Made by a program: the position numbers and the translations under genes
Notes under the pieces: model-generated
Seen by the model: the letters and a program-made list of their open reading frames with translations, nothing else
Told to the model about the DNA's origin: nothing
The model's database searches: none
Shown: in pieces, positions 45,346-54,205 of the stretch
Position numbering within the stretch: the first letter of the stretch is position 1
Layout: every line of letters starts with the position of its first letter
From: Cellulophaga fucicola
GTDB taxonomy: Bacteria; Bacteroidota; Bacteroidia; Flavobacteriales; Flavobacteriaceae
DNA length: 64,000 bases
Assembly: GCF_900119145.1 (NCBI RefSeq)
Contig: NZ_FPIY01000002.1
Location: forward strand, 310,001-374,000
Direction of reading: 5' to 3'

Positions 45346-45849
45346 ATGAACTATACTGAAGCTAAATTAAAATTTATAAATACCTGGGGAACTTTAGGTT
45401 CTCTTTGGGGTATAAATAAAGCAATGGCACAAATACAAGCACTTTTATTTGTTTCTACTTCTCCTCTTTCTATGGAAGAAATAATGGATGAATTAAAGAT
45501 ATCTAGAGGCAATACAAGTATGAATCTTAGACAACTTATAGATTGGGGCATTGTAACCAAAGAATTTAAAGCTGGCGAACGCAAAGAGTATTTTTCGACA
45601 GAAAAAAATGTACAAGAGCTTACGCGTATTATAGCAAAAGAAAGAAGCAGAAGAGAAATACAACCTGCTGTAAAAACATTAAAAGAAGTTTATACTATTA
45701 CAGACGATGGTACTGCAGAAACTAAAGAACTTATAAAGCAAACAAAAGCACTACACGACCTTGCAGAGACTGCTGATATAATGCTAAACAAAATTGTAAG
45801 TCACAAACAAAATTGGTTAACAAAATCTATTTTCAAAATTTTTAATTAA
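45346..45849 (+). CDS. GbsR/MarR-family transcriptional regulator
   Basis: The 167-residue protein has a winged helix-turn-helix (about residues 30-95: LLFVSTSPLSMEEIMDELKISRGNTSMNLRQLIDWGIV), in the GbsR subgroup. The C-terminal part is a coiled helix typical of dimerisation. It lies 4 bp after the DUF2071 gene. The perfect palindrome in front of the operon is a probable binding site, so it likely controls the operon it belongs to. The inducing ligand is unknown. Confidence 0.9.
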   Translation: MNYTEAKLKFINTWGTLGSLWGINKAMAQIQALLFVSTSPLSMEEIMDELKISRGNTSMNLRQLIDWGIVTKEFKAGERKEYFSTEKNVQELTRIIAKERSRREIQPAVKTLKEVYTITDDGTAETKELIKQTKALHDLAETADIMLNKIVSHKQNWLTKSIFKIFN

Positions 45850-45856
45850 CCCTATA

Positions 45857-46249
45857 ATGCAAAAGAAAATCCTAAATAAAATACTGACCATTAGTATTGG
45901 ACTCGTTTGGCTTGCAAACGGATTGTTATGCAAAGTACTAAACCTTGTTCCTAGACACGAGCAAATTGTAGGTCGTATTTTAGGAGATGCTTTTGCTAAA
46001 CCACTAACCATAAGTATTGGAATATCAGAAATAATAATGGCCATTTGGGTTTTTACTGGTTATAAATCTAGACTTAATACTGTATTACAAATTTCAATAA
46101 TTACAATTATGAATAGCATAGAGTTTGTAGTAGTACCAGACCTACTACTATGGGGTAAATTAAATTCGGTTTTTGCTTTGCTTTTAATTGCTGTTATTTT
46201 TTACAATGAGTTTTATTTAAATAAAAAAACAACAAACGCATTATGTTAA
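45857..46249 (+). CDS. DoxX-like integral membrane protein
   Basis: The 130-residue protein has four membrane helices (for example ILTISIGLVWLANGLLCKVLN, LTISIGISEIIMAIWVFTG, SIITIMNSIEFVVVPDLLL, SVFALLLIAVIFYNEFYL). The pattern WLANGLLCKVL...PRHEQIVGRIL fits the DoxX-like family (DoxX_3). Its stop codon lies inside the next gene, giving a 7-bp overlap, so translation is probably coupled. Confidence 0.85.
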   Translation: MQKKILNKILTISIGLVWLANGLLCKVLNLVPRHEQIVGRILGDAFAKPLTISIGISEIIMAIWVFTGYKSRLNTVLQISIITIMNSIEFVVVPDLLLWGKLNSVFALLLIAVIFYNEFYLNKKTTNALC

Positions 46250-46977
46250 ACGCTTTAAAAAATCATCCGTTTGCAGTTGAAGCTTTTTTTAAAAACTCTA
46301 CCGTATTAACTTTTGCTATTCCTAAAGAAGAATTAGAAAACAAAATACCTAAGCATTTAAAATTAGACACATTTAAAGACAAATGGGCTTTTGTTGCTAT
46401 TGCAATGGTACAGACACAAGATTTAAGACCTAAAGGTTTTCCTAAATTTATGGGGAATAATTTTTTCCTTATTGGGTACAGAGTTTTTGTTACTTACACT
46501 AATAAAGCGGGTAAACGTTTGCGTGGTTTGTATATTTTAAAATCTGAAACAAATAAAAAAAAGATGCAGTTAATGGGTAATATTTTTACACATTACAACT
46601 ACACAACTACAGATATTACCATAACTAAAGAAAAAAACAATACAGAAATAAGCTCTTTAGCATCTAATTTTAAGGTTAATTATAATGATAATTTAGATCT
46701 TGTTAATTTACCTGAAGACTCACCTTTTAGCGACTATAAAGAAGCTAGAAGATTTGCAGGCCCACTACCTTTTACATTTACTTATAAAAAAGAAAACAAC
46801 AGTATTTTAATAATACAAGGTGTACGACAAAATTGGATACCATCTCCTATTCATATTAATAAATACCACTTTAACTTTTTAGAGGAAGCCGGATTTAAAA
46901 ATCCAATTTTAGCAAATGCTTTTAGCATAAAAAATATTCCATATCACTGGAAAAAAGGAAAACTAGAATTATGGTAA
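46243..46977 (+). CDS. DUF2071-like protein, second copy
   Basis: The 244-residue protein has the FKNSTVLTFAIPKEELENKIPKHLKLDTF opening and the YRVFVTYTNKAGKRLRGLYIL segment of DUF2071-like proteins. It differs strongly from the first operon gene. It overlaps the DoxX-like gene by 7 bp upstream and the methyltransferase gene by 7 bp downstream, so all three are likely coupled. Function unknown. Confidence 0.78.
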   Translation: MLNALKNHPFAVEAFFKNSTVLTFAIPKEELENKIPKHLKLDTFKDKWAFVAIAMVQTQDLRPKGFPKFMGNNFFLIGYRVFVTYTNKAGKRLRGLYILKSETNKKKMQLMGNIFTHYNYTTTDITITKEKNNTEISSLASNFKVNYNDNLDLVNLPEDSPFSDYKEARRFAGPLPFTFTYKKENNSILIIQGVRQNWIPSPIHINKYHFNFLEEAGFKNPILANAFSIKNIPYHWKKGKLELW

Positions 46978-47720
46978 CAGACAGAAAAAAATTTCAAGGT
47001 GTATTAAATATACTAAGCTTTAATAGGCATTTTTATGGTTTTGGGCTACTTATTTTAGCAATCCTAATAACCATACTAAGCCTAGCACAACTACCTAGTA
47101 ATTTAATTTGGTTAGTAATTGCTTTATTTTCTTACGGTTTATTAATTCCATTAGTAGTATCTGCCTATGTTTACGATTTTTCAGGTTACTATAATTTTAA
47201 TTGGCTAAAAGAAGAAATTGGCAACAGTTTTAAATCGCAAAAAATAGTAAACATAAATGCTGGGTTTGATGAGACTAGTTTCATTTTAAAGAATAAATTT
47301 CCTGAATCCAATCTACAAGTATTCGATTTTTATAATGTAGAACAACACACTGAACCTGCCATTGTACGTGCACGCAAAGTAAGTTTAGTATACCCAAAAA
47401 CAACAACCATAAAAACAAAAAAAATCCCTTTAGAAGAAAATTCTATAGATCTATTATTCTTATTATCCGCAGCACATGAAATTAGATCTAACCAAGAAAA
47501 AGTCTTGTTTTTAAAAGAATGTAGAAGAGTATGCAAACCAACAGGAAAAGTAATAATGGTAGAGCACTTAAGAGATGTACCTAATTTTTTAGCATTCTCT
47601 GTTGGCTTTACCCATTTTTTTAGCAAAAAAACGTGGCAAAAAATATTTAAAAATGCGGGGTTTACTAAAATCGAAGAAAAGAAATTTACACCATTTATGT
47701 CGGTTTTCACTTGTAGTTAA
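46971..47720 (+). CDS. Membrane-anchored class I methyltransferase-like protein
   Basis: The 249-residue protein starts with two membrane helices (about 23-43 and 49-66: FGLLILAILITILSLAQL and VIALFSYGLLIPLVVSAYV). A Rossmann-like domain follows: VNINAGFDETSFILKNKFPESNLQVFDFYN as the SAM-binding strand-loop, then LLFLLSAAHEIR and FLKECRRVCKPTGKVIMVEHLRD. The usual GxGxG loop is altered (NAGFDETS), so SAM binding is probable but not proven. A lipid-like membrane substrate is plausible given the anchor. Confidence 0.78.
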   Translation: MVTDRKKFQGVLNILSFNRHFYGFGLLILAILITILSLAQLPSNLIWLVIALFSYGLLIPLVVSAYVYDFSGYYNFNWLKEEIGNSFKSQKIVNINAGFDETSFILKNKFPESNLQVFDFYNVEQHTEPAIVRARKVSLVYPKTTTIKTKKIPLEENSIDLLFLLSAAHEIRSNQEKVLFLKECRRVCKPTGKVIMVEHLRDVPNFLAFSVGFTHFFSKKTWQKIFKNAGFTKIEEKKFTPFMSVFTCS

Positions 47721-47739
47721 TAACCTTATTATTTAAAAT

Positions 47740-48138
47740 ATGGAATTTCATTTATATATTATTGGCACGCTATTAATGGTTTTAGCCCTAATACACATTA
47801 TTTTTCCAAAGTACTTTAACTGGAAAATAGAGTTGCAACCACTTAGCTTAATTAACCGTCAGATGATGACTACGCACACCTTTTTTATTGCACTAACTGT
47901 ATTTTTAATGGGGTTATTATGTGTAACATCTGCAACCCAATTAATAAAGACAAGTTTAGGGAACAAGATAATTTTAGGCTTAGCTATATTTTGGAGTATT
48001 AGGTTATTTTTTCAGTTTTTTGTGTATTCTAAAATTTTATGGAAAGGCAAAAAATTTGAGACCGTAATTCATATTATATTCTCAGGATTTTGGGTATATT
48101 TATGTACAATATTTTTCACAATCTATTTTAACAACTAA
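47740..48138 (+). CDS. Four-helix membrane protein of unknown function
   Basis: The 132-residue protein has four hydrophobic segments, including YIIGTLLMVLALIHIIF and THTFFIALTVFLMGLLCV, and a Phe/Trp-rich end (FSGFWVYLCTIFFTIYF). The NRQMMTTHTFFI motif after the first helix is striking, with two polar residues and a His in the membrane. No family recognised. It lies 19 bp after the methyltransferase-like gene and 4 bp before the epimerase gene. Confidence 0.75.
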   Translation: MEFHLYIIGTLLMVLALIHIIFPKYFNWKIELQPLSLINRQMMTTHTFFIALTVFLMGLLCVTSATQLIKTSLGNKIILGLAIFWSIRLFFQFFVYSKILWKGKKFETVIHIIFSGFWVYLCTIFFTIYFNN

Positions 48139-48142
48139 ACAT

Positions 48143-49030
48143 ATGAGTAAGCTAGTAATTGCAGGCGGGACAGGTTTTTTAGGGAATGAGCTACTAGATT
48201 TTTACGGCAGTAAATACAATGAAATAGTTGTTTTAACGCGTGGAGAATCTCGTACATCTAAAAATATATCTTATGTACAATGGGATGCTAAAACTATTGG
48301 CAAATGGCATCGCAGTTTAGATAACGCAGATGCATTAATAAACCTAACAGGTAAATCTGTAGATTGTAGATTTACCAAAAAAAATAAAGAGCTAATTTTA
48401 AATTCTAGAGTAGATTCTACTTTAGCACTTGGTAAAGCAATAAACTTAGTAGATAACCCTCCTAAAGTTTGGCTAAACGCATCTTCTGCAGCAATATCTC
48501 ACCCTAATAAAGAAGAAAACGGAGAAGATTTTATGCTTTACGTAGGTCAAGAATGGGAAAAAGCTTTTAATTCAATTACACATAAAGAAACTAGAAAAGT
48601 AGCTTTACGTATCTCCCTAGTCTTTGGCAAAGATGGTGGTGCTTTAGTTCCTTTAAAAAAAATTACCCAGTTTGGACTTGGTGGTAAACAAGGTAGTGGC
48701 AACCAAATGGTAAGTTGGGTGCACAGCAAAGACTTTGTTGGTATCACTAACTTTTTATTAGAAAAAAATTCTGTTACCGGACCAGTAGTTGTTGCGGCTC
48801 CAGATTCAAAATCTAATAAAAAATTAATGGCAACAATAAGAAAGACTTTAAAAGTACCTTTTGGCTTACCTTCTTTTAGTTGGATGCTAAAAATAGGTGG
48901 CTTTATTATTGGTACAGAACCAAGCCTAATTTTAAATAGTATGAATGTTTATCCTGAAAAATTAACTAAAAACAGATTCAAATTTAAATACGCAACATTA
49001 GAATCTGCTTTAAAAAACATTTTAAAATAA
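48143..49030 (+). CDS. TIGR01777-family NAD-dependent epimerase/dehydratase
   Basis: The 295-residue protein has a Rossmann fold with the opening VIAGGTGFLGNELLDFY, the ALINLTGKSVDCRF motif and the phrase LNASSAAI. Downstream come KVALRISLVFGKDGGALVPLKKIT and WVHSKDF, all of the TIGR01777 family (SulA/YfcH-like). These are extended SDR-like oxidoreductases with unknown substrate. It is the last gene of the operon, converging on the rhodanese gene with a 2-bp gap. Confidence 0.9.
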   Translation: MSKLVIAGGTGFLGNELLDFYGSKYNEIVVLTRGESRTSKNISYVQWDAKTIGKWHRSLDNADALINLTGKSVDCRFTKKNKELILNSRVDSTLALGKAINLVDNPPKVWLNASSAAISHPNKEENGEDFMLYVGQEWEKAFNSITHKETRKVALRISLVFGKDGGALVPLKKITQFGLGGKQGSGNQMVSWVHSKDFVGITNFLLEKNSVTGPVVVAAPDSKSNKKLMATIRKTLKVPFGLPSFSWMLKIGGFIIGTEPSLILNSMNVYPEKLTKNRFKFKYATLESALKNILK

Positions 49031-49032
49031 CA

Positions 49033-49389
49033 TTAATTTTTAGCGTTCTCTTTTACAGCGTCATAACCACCAAGTAAGTTTATGGCGTTATACCCCAAAG
49101 ATGTTAGCTTTTCTGCTGCTTTTGCACTTCTTCCTCCGCTTTTACAATACACGTAGATAGTTTTACTTTTTGGTATACTATCAAAATAACTAGTAAAAGA
49201 ATCGCTTAGAACATTTACATTCTTAGCATTTTCTAAATGCCCCAAACCAAACTCCTCAGAAGTACGTACGTCTACTAACAAAGTGTTTTTAATATCACTT
49301 TGTGAAAATTCTGTGATATGTTTTGATTTACTTTGTGAACAAGAAGTAATTACAAGTGCAAAAAAAATAATACTGAAAAAATATTTCAT
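49033..49389 (-). CDS. Rhodanese-like lipoprotein
   Basis: The 118-residue protein has a lipoprotein signal (lipobox TSC, Cys17) and a rhodanese domain: LLVDVRTSEEFGLGHLENAKNV, then the active-site loop CKSGGRS with Cys82, then LGYNAINLLGGYDA. I chose ATG 49389 rather than the upstream ATG at 49410 because it begins exactly at the signal peptide. Rhodaneses transfer sulfane sulfur via the loop Cys; here in the periplasm. It is convergent with the epimerase gene and divergent from the sigma factor. Confidence 0.88.
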   Translation of the reverse strand: MKYFFSIIFFALVITSCSQSKSKHITEFSQSDIKNTLLVDVRTSEEFGLGHLENAKNVNVLSDSFTSYFDSIPKSKTIYVYCKSGGRSAKAAEKLTSLGYNAINLLGGYDAVKENAKN

Positions 49390-49436
49390 AAGAAGATTGT
49401 TTTTATTCAAAATTAAACATTTTAATTAAAATCCCC

Positions 49437-49444
49437 TACATTTG
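49437..49444 (+). promoter_or_regulatory. -7 element of the sigma factor gene
   Basis: TACATTTG matches the -7 consensus and overlaps the apparent TTG start at 49442. It therefore points to the ATG at 49463 as the true start, with a short leader of about 10 nt. Confidence 0.5.
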
Positions 49445-49462
49445 GAAAATCAACAAGAACTA

Positions 49463-50011
49463 ATGCACCAACTTAAACCTAACACTTGGGTAGATAACTA
49501 TGCTGATTATTTATTTAATTACGCAGTAGCTAGAGTAAGCGATTCTGAAATTGCTAAAGATTTAGTGCAAGAAACTTTTTTTGCAGGGTTAAAATCTGCA
49601 AAAAATTATAAAGGAGATGCCGCAGAGCGTACGTGGTTAATTGCTATTCTAAAGCGAAAAGTGATAGACCATTACCGTAAAATAAATTCTAACAAAGGCA
49701 AAGCAGAGGTTAGAATGTCTTACAGCTCTAGCATTGACTCTGACGGAGATTGGTTAGAGGAACAAGTCGCAGATCCTTTTAGCAAACTAGAAAATAGCGA
49801 TTTAGAAAACGAAGAATTGGGTCTTGCTATTCAAGAATGTATTTCTAAGTTACCTAAAAAACAGGCATTAGTTTTTAAAATGAAAACAATTCAAGGCATA
49901 AGTACAGAAGATATTTGTAATGAACTTGGCATTAATTCGTCTAACCTTTGGGTTATTATCCATAGGGCCAGAACAGCTTTAATGGGATGCTTAAACACTA
50001 ATTGGTTTTAA
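49463..50011 (+). CDS. RNA polymerase sigma factor, ECF-type sigma-70
   Basis: The 182-residue protein has sigma region 2 (about residues 14-85: DYLFNYAVARVSDSEIAKDLVQETFFAGL) and region 4 (about 125-178: KLPKKQALVFKMKTIQGISTEDICNELGINSSNLWVIIHRARTAL). It has the ECF layout without region 3. The start at 49463 follows from the -7 element at 49437-49444, which removes the TTG at 49442. The anti-sigma-like gene starts 2 bp after its stop. The pair probably directs an extracytoplasmic response. Confidence 0.92.
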   Translation: MHQLKPNTWVDNYADYLFNYAVARVSDSEIAKDLVQETFFAGLKSAKNYKGDAAERTWLIAILKRKVIDHYRKINSNKGKAEVRMSYSSSIDSDGDWLEEQVADPFSKLENSDLENEELGLAIQECISKLPKKQALVFKMKTIQGISTEDICNELGINSSNLWVIIHRARTALMGCLNTNWF

Positions 50012-50013
50012 TT

Positions 50014-50244
50014 ATGATTTCTTGTGAAAAAGCAGCTAAAATCTGCAACAAACTACAATACAAAGAAGCTTCTTTTTTCGAAAAGATAAGTCTTAAGTTT
50101 CATTTATTAATTTGCAAAACTTGTCCTCAGTTTTCTAAAAAAAATTCTGAGTTTACATCACTTTGTGAAAAAGCTCATTTACAATCTTTAACAGAAGAAG
50201 AAAAGATTAAGATGAAACAAGAGCTAGAAAATGTAAATGAATAA
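50014..50244 (+). CDS. Small zinc-finger anti-sigma-like protein
   Basis: The 76-residue protein starts MISCEKAAKICNKLQYKEA and has the zinc motif H-x3-C-x2-C (FHLLICKTC at about residues 31-39), typical of zf-HC2-type anti-sigma factors. There is no membrane helix, so it is a soluble, minimal version. It lies 2 bp after the sigma factor. A frame from TTG 50002 is open, but ATG 50014 fits the gene start better. Its 3' end overlaps the convergent UbiA-like gene by 38 bp. Confidence 0.8.
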   Translation: MISCEKAAKICNKLQYKEASFFEKISLKFHLLICKTCPQFSKKNSEFTSLCEKAHLQSLTEEEKIKMKQELENVNE

Positions 50245-51061
50245 GATAATCTACTAGGTAGACTATTAAAAGCCAAGCAATAGGTATTGCCTCTACCCAA
50301 AAAGAAGCAAAATACTTTGTTTGCTTACCTTTTGTATGCAACACTAAAAAACCAAAACTTAAAAAAAGAATACCTTTAGCTATTAAGTCTAAAGGTGTAA
50401 TTGTTTCTTTTAAATAGGTTGTAAAAAAGAAAATTAAGACAACAACTCCTGTTGTTAACTTTGTATGTATTACACCAAAACGTTGTGGTATTGTTTTTAA
50501 GGACGGAGAATCGTATGCTAAATCTCTAATCTCAAAAGGCATTAGCAGTATTAAAACAATTAGGAAACGCTGAAAAGTTTCTATCCAAACATCTGGACTT
50601 AAGTCCATATTAGCAGATAAAACAGGTAACAACACTGTAACTCCTGCCCAAACAATGGCAACCATAAAAACTTTTAATGCACCAAAACTTCTTAAATTTT
50701 TAGCTTTTGGTAACACAGGCAATGTATATATAGCGGTAAATACCCCCAAAGCAAACATACAATACCAAACATCTTTATGTAAAAAAAAAGCAAAATAGAC
50801 AGCAAAGGCCATTGCTAAAAAGCTAAAAACCTGAATGCTTTTATGGTATTTGTTTACTACCAAGATATACTTCTTTGCCTCTACTCCATATTTTATAAAA
50901 TTATAGCAAGCTATAGTACTAAAAAAACAGAAATAAGCAAGGTTCTGATTTATAGTGATATCTAAAAGTAGTGCGGTAATTTCTAGCAGGCAAAACACAG
51001 AAGCAGCAACGTGAACGCTCGCATCTAGGTAAAAATTAAAAATTCTCCTGACTAATTTCAT
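50207..51061 (-). CDS. UbiA-like integral membrane protein
   Basis: The 284-residue protein has about eight membrane helices and the phrase RDLAYDSPSLKTIPQRFG, which resembles the second Asp-rich motif of UbiA prenyltransferases. The first such motif is replaced by NFIKYGVEAKK, so catalysis is uncertain and it may be a non-catalytic relative. It lies in the inner membrane. It converges on the anti-sigma gene with a 38-bp overlap, and is divergent from gcvP. Confidence 0.72.
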   Translation of the reverse strand: MKLVRRIFNFYLDASVHVAASVFCLLEITALLLDITINQNLAYFCFFSTIACYNFIKYGVEAKKYILVVNKYHKSIQVFSFLAMAFAVYFAFFLHKDVWYCMFALGVFTAIYTLPVLPKAKNLRSFGALKVFMVAIVWAGVTVLLPVLSANMDLSPDVWIETFQRFLIVLILLMPFEIRDLAYDSPSLKTIPQRFGVIHTKLTTGVVVLIFFFTTYLKETITPLDLIAKGILFLSFGFLVLHTKGKQTKYFASFWVEAIPIAWLLIVYLVDYLIHLHFLALVSS

Positions 51062-51131
51062 TACACAAATGTAACTAAAGTGTTCATAACATTAATTATT
51101 CGTTAAAAACTTTAGATTAAGTACGGCACAA

Positions 51132-51149
51132 TTTATCAATTTTGATAAA
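51132..51149 (+). promoter_or_regulatory. Palindrome in the gcvP promoter
   Basis: TTTATCAA and TTGATAAA are exact complements separated by TT. The site ends 9 bp before the -7 element and covers the -33 region, a plausible operator of gcvP. Confidence 0.5.
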
Positions 51150-51158
51150 AAATATCAT

Positions 51159-51166
51159 TAATTTTG
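51159..51166 (+). promoter_or_regulatory. -7 element of gcvP
   Basis: TAATTTTG fits TAnnTTTG, 29 bp before the gcvP start codon. Confidence 0.55.
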
Positions 51167-51195
51167 CACATCTTTTATAAAAAATACTCTAGAAT

Positions 51196-54048
51196 ATGAG
51201 AACAGATTTGTTTGCCTTAAGACACATTGGTATAAATGAAAACAATTACCAGCAGATGCTTAATACTGTTGGAGTGGAAAATTTAGACCAGCTGATAGAT
51301 GAAACTATCCCAAATGACATTAAGCTAAAAAAGAACTTAGATTTACCAGAAGCATTAAGCGAAAATGAGTATTTAGAACACTTACAAGAGCTAGCAGACA
51401 AAAACAAAGTTTTTAAATCCTATATTGGTCTAGGATATAACGAAGGTCTTTTACCTTCTCCTATCAAAAGAAATATTTTAGAAAACCCGGGTTGGTATAC
51501 TGCTTACACTCCTTATCAAGCAGAAATTGCTCAAGGTCGTTTAGAAGCATTGTTAAACTTTCAAACAATGGTTTGTGATTTAACAGGTATGGAACTTGCA
51601 AATGCATCTCTTTTAGATGAAAGTACAGCAGCTGCAGAAGCAATGGCTATGCTTTTTGATGTACGTAGTAGAGCTCAGAAAAAAGAAAATGTAGTTAAAT
51701 TTTTTGTTTCTGAAGAAATACTACCTCAAACTTTATCTTTATTACAAACAAGAGCTACTCCTATAGGTATAGAACTTGTTATTGGTAATCATGAAGACTT
51801 TAAATTTGGAACAGATTTTTACGGAGCATTATTACAATACCCAGGTAAATTTGGTCAAGTTTATGACTATGCTAGTTTTGTAGAAAACTGTAATTCTAAC
51901 GAAATTAAAGTTGCTGTTGCAGCAGATATATTGAGTTTAGTAAAACTTAAAGCTCCGGCTGAATTTGGTGTAGATGTAGTTGTAGGTACAACACAACGTT
52001 TTGGAATTCCTTTAGGGTACGGTGGTCCACACGCAGCATTTTTTGCAACTAAAGACGCGTACAAAAGAAACATACCTGGTAGAATTATTGGTGTAACTAA
52101 AGATACAGACGGTAAGCCTGCTTTACGTATGGCATTACAAACCAGAGAACAACACATAAAAAGAGATAAAGCAACCTCTAACATTTGTACTGCACAAGTA
52201 TTATTAGCTGTTATGGCTGGTATGTATGCTGTTTACCACGGTCCAAAAGGCTTAGAGTATATTGCTAATAAAGTACATAACACAGCTAAGGCTACTGCAG
52301 CTGCATTAGAAAACTTAGGATTTAAGCAGTTAAACTCTGCTTATTTTGATACTATTAAGGTTGAAGTTAAAGATGCAAACGCTCTTAAAACGATAGCTGA
52401 ATCTAAAAAAATAAACTTTAATTATATAGATGATACCACTGTATCTATCTCTATAAACGAAGCTACATCTAAAAAAGATCTTATTGCTATTTTAGATTGT
52501 TTTGCAAAACTTAATAATAAAGAGAATACAACTTCATTTACAGAAAATGTAGCAGATGTAATACCATTTGCTGTACAGAGAAATACACCATTTTTAGAAA
52601 ACGCAGTTTTTAATTCTTATCATTCTGAGACAGAATTGATGCGTTACATTAAAAAATTAGAACGTAAAGATTTAGCATTAAATCATTCTATGATCTCTTT
52701 AGGGTCTTGTACTATGAAATTAAATGCAGCATCAGAAATGCTTCCTTTAAGTTCTGCACAATGGGGTAACATTCACCCATTTGCTCCTATAGACCAAGCA
52801 GAAGGATATCAAATTCTATTAAAAAAACTAGAAGACTATTTAAGTGAAATTACCGGTTTTGCAGCAACTTCTTTACAACCAAATTCTGGTGCACAAGGAG
52901 AATATGCAGGTTTAATGGTAATTAGAGCATATCACGAATCTAGAAATGAGTCTCACAGAAATATTTGTTTAATTCCTGCTTCTGCACACGGTACAAACCC
53001 TGCTTCTGCAGTAATGGCAGGTATGAAAGTGGTTGTTACTAAAACAGATGAATTTGGAAATATAGACGTAAATGACTTAAAAGAAAAAGCTGAATTACAT
53101 AAAGACAATTTAGCTGCTCTAATGGTTACTTACCCATCTACTCACGGTGTTTTTGAATCTTCAATTAAAGAAGTAACAAAACTTATACATGATAATGGCG
53201 GACAAGTTTATATGGATGGTGCTAACATGAACGCTCAGGTTGGTTTAACCAACCCAGGTAATATTGGCGCAGATGTTTGTCACCTTAACTTACACAAAAC
53301 TTTTGCTATACCACATGGTGGTGGTGGTCCAGGTGTTGGCCCAATTTGTGTTGCACCACAATTAGTACCATTTTTACCAGGTAACCCAATAATAAAAACA
53401 GGTGGAGAAAAAGCAATAACTGCAATTTCTTCCGCTCCTTGGGGTAGTTCTTTAGTTTGTCTTATCTCTTACGGGTATATTGTAATGTTAGGCGAAGCTG
53501 GTTTAAAACAATCTACTTCTATTGCTATTTTAAATGCAAACTATATAAAAGAAAGATTAACTGGTAAGTTTGATGTTTTATATACAGGAGAAAAAGGTAG
53601 AGCTGCACACGAAATGATTATTGACTGTAGACCATTTAAACAAAATGGTATAGAGGTAACAGATATTGCTAAGCGTTTAATGGACTATGGTTTTCACGCG
53701 CCAACAGTATCTTTCCCTGTTGCAGGTACTTTAATGATAGAGCCTACAGAAAGTGAAAGTTTACCAGAACTAGATCGTTTTTGTAACGCCATGCTATCTA
53801 TTAGAGCAGAAATAGATGAAGCTACATTAGATAACCCTAACAATGTTTTAAAGAACTCTCCACACACACTAGATATGGTTACTAGTGATAGTTGGGAGTT
53901 TCCATACAGCAGACAAAAAGCTGCTTTTCCTTTAGACTATATTGCAGATAATAAATTCTGGCCTGTAGTAAGACGTGTAGACGAAGCATATGGAGACCGT
54001 AATTTAATATGCACTTGCGCTCCTATAGAAGCATATATGGAAGCTTAA
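51196..54048 (+). CDS. gcvP: Glycine dehydrogenase (P protein of the glycine cleavage system)
   Basis: The 950-residue protein is a full-length, single-chain P protein, with two homologous halves. The N-terminal half opens RHIGINENNYQQML; the C-terminal half has the PLP lysine K701 in NLHKTFAIPHGGGGPG. It decarboxylates glycine and passes the aminomethyl group to the lipoyl H protein. gcvH and gcvT are not in this window. The promoter has a palindromic operator, and a clear terminator follows. Confidence 0.98.
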   Translation: MRTDLFALRHIGINENNYQQMLNTVGVENLDQLIDETIPNDIKLKKNLDLPEALSENEYLEHLQELADKNKVFKSYIGLGYNEGLLPSPIKRNILENPGWYTAYTPYQAEIAQGRLEALLNFQTMVCDLTGMELANASLLDESTAAAEAMAMLFDVRSRAQKKENVVKFFVSEEILPQTLSLLQTRATPIGIELVIGNHEDFKFGTDFYGALLQYPGKFGQVYDYASFVENCNSNEIKVAVAADILSLVKLKAPAEFGVDVVVGTTQRFGIPLGYGGPHAAFFATKDAYKRNIPGRIIGVTKDTDGKPALRMALQTREQHIKRDKATSNICTAQVLLAVMAGMYAVYHGPKGLEYIANKVHNTAKATAAALENLGFKQLNSAYFDTIKVEVKDANALKTIAESKKINFNYIDDTTVSISINEATSKKDLIAILDCFAKLNNKENTTSFTENVADVIPFAVQRNTPFLENAVFNSYHSETELMRYIKKLERKDLALNHSMISLGSCTMKLNAASEMLPLSSAQWGNIHPFAPIDQAEGYQILLKKLEDYLSEITGFAATSLQPNSGAQGEYAGLMVIRAYHESRNESHRNICLIPASAHGTNPASAVMAGMKVVVTKTDEFGNIDVNDLKEKAELHKDNLAALMVTYPSTHGVFESSIKEVTKLIHDNGGQVYMDGANMNAQVGLTNPGNIGADVCHLNLHKTFAIPHGGGGPGVGPICVAPQLVPFLPGNPIIKTGGEKAITAISSAPWGSSLVCLISYGYIVMLGEAGLKQSTSIAILNANYIKERLTGKFDVLYTGEKGRAAHEMIIDCRPFKQNGIEVTDIAKRLMDYGFHAPTVSFPVAGTLMIEPTESESLPELDRFCNAMLSIRAEIDEATLDNPNNVLKNSPHTLDMVTSDSWEFPYSRQKAAFPLDYIADNKFWPVVRRVDEAYGDRNLICTCAPIEAYMEA

Positions 54049-54072
54049 TAAGCTCAACAAAATCAACACATT

Positions 54073-54107
54073 AAAGCCGTTTAGAAAATTCTAAACGGCT
54101 TTTTTTA
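54073..54107 (+). terminator. Terminator of gcvP
   Basis: AAAGCCGTTTAG (54073-54084) pairs with CTAAACGGCTTT (54091-54102), with a 6-nt loop AAAATT, followed by more T residues to 54107. Confidence 0.93.
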
Positions 54108-54205
54108 TTTTCAACTTTTAGCTTGAGCATCATACAATTTATTATGCACGCATAGTTTATTTCATTCGTTTGTTGTAACTTTAATTTTTAAATTAAACCC
54201 TAATT

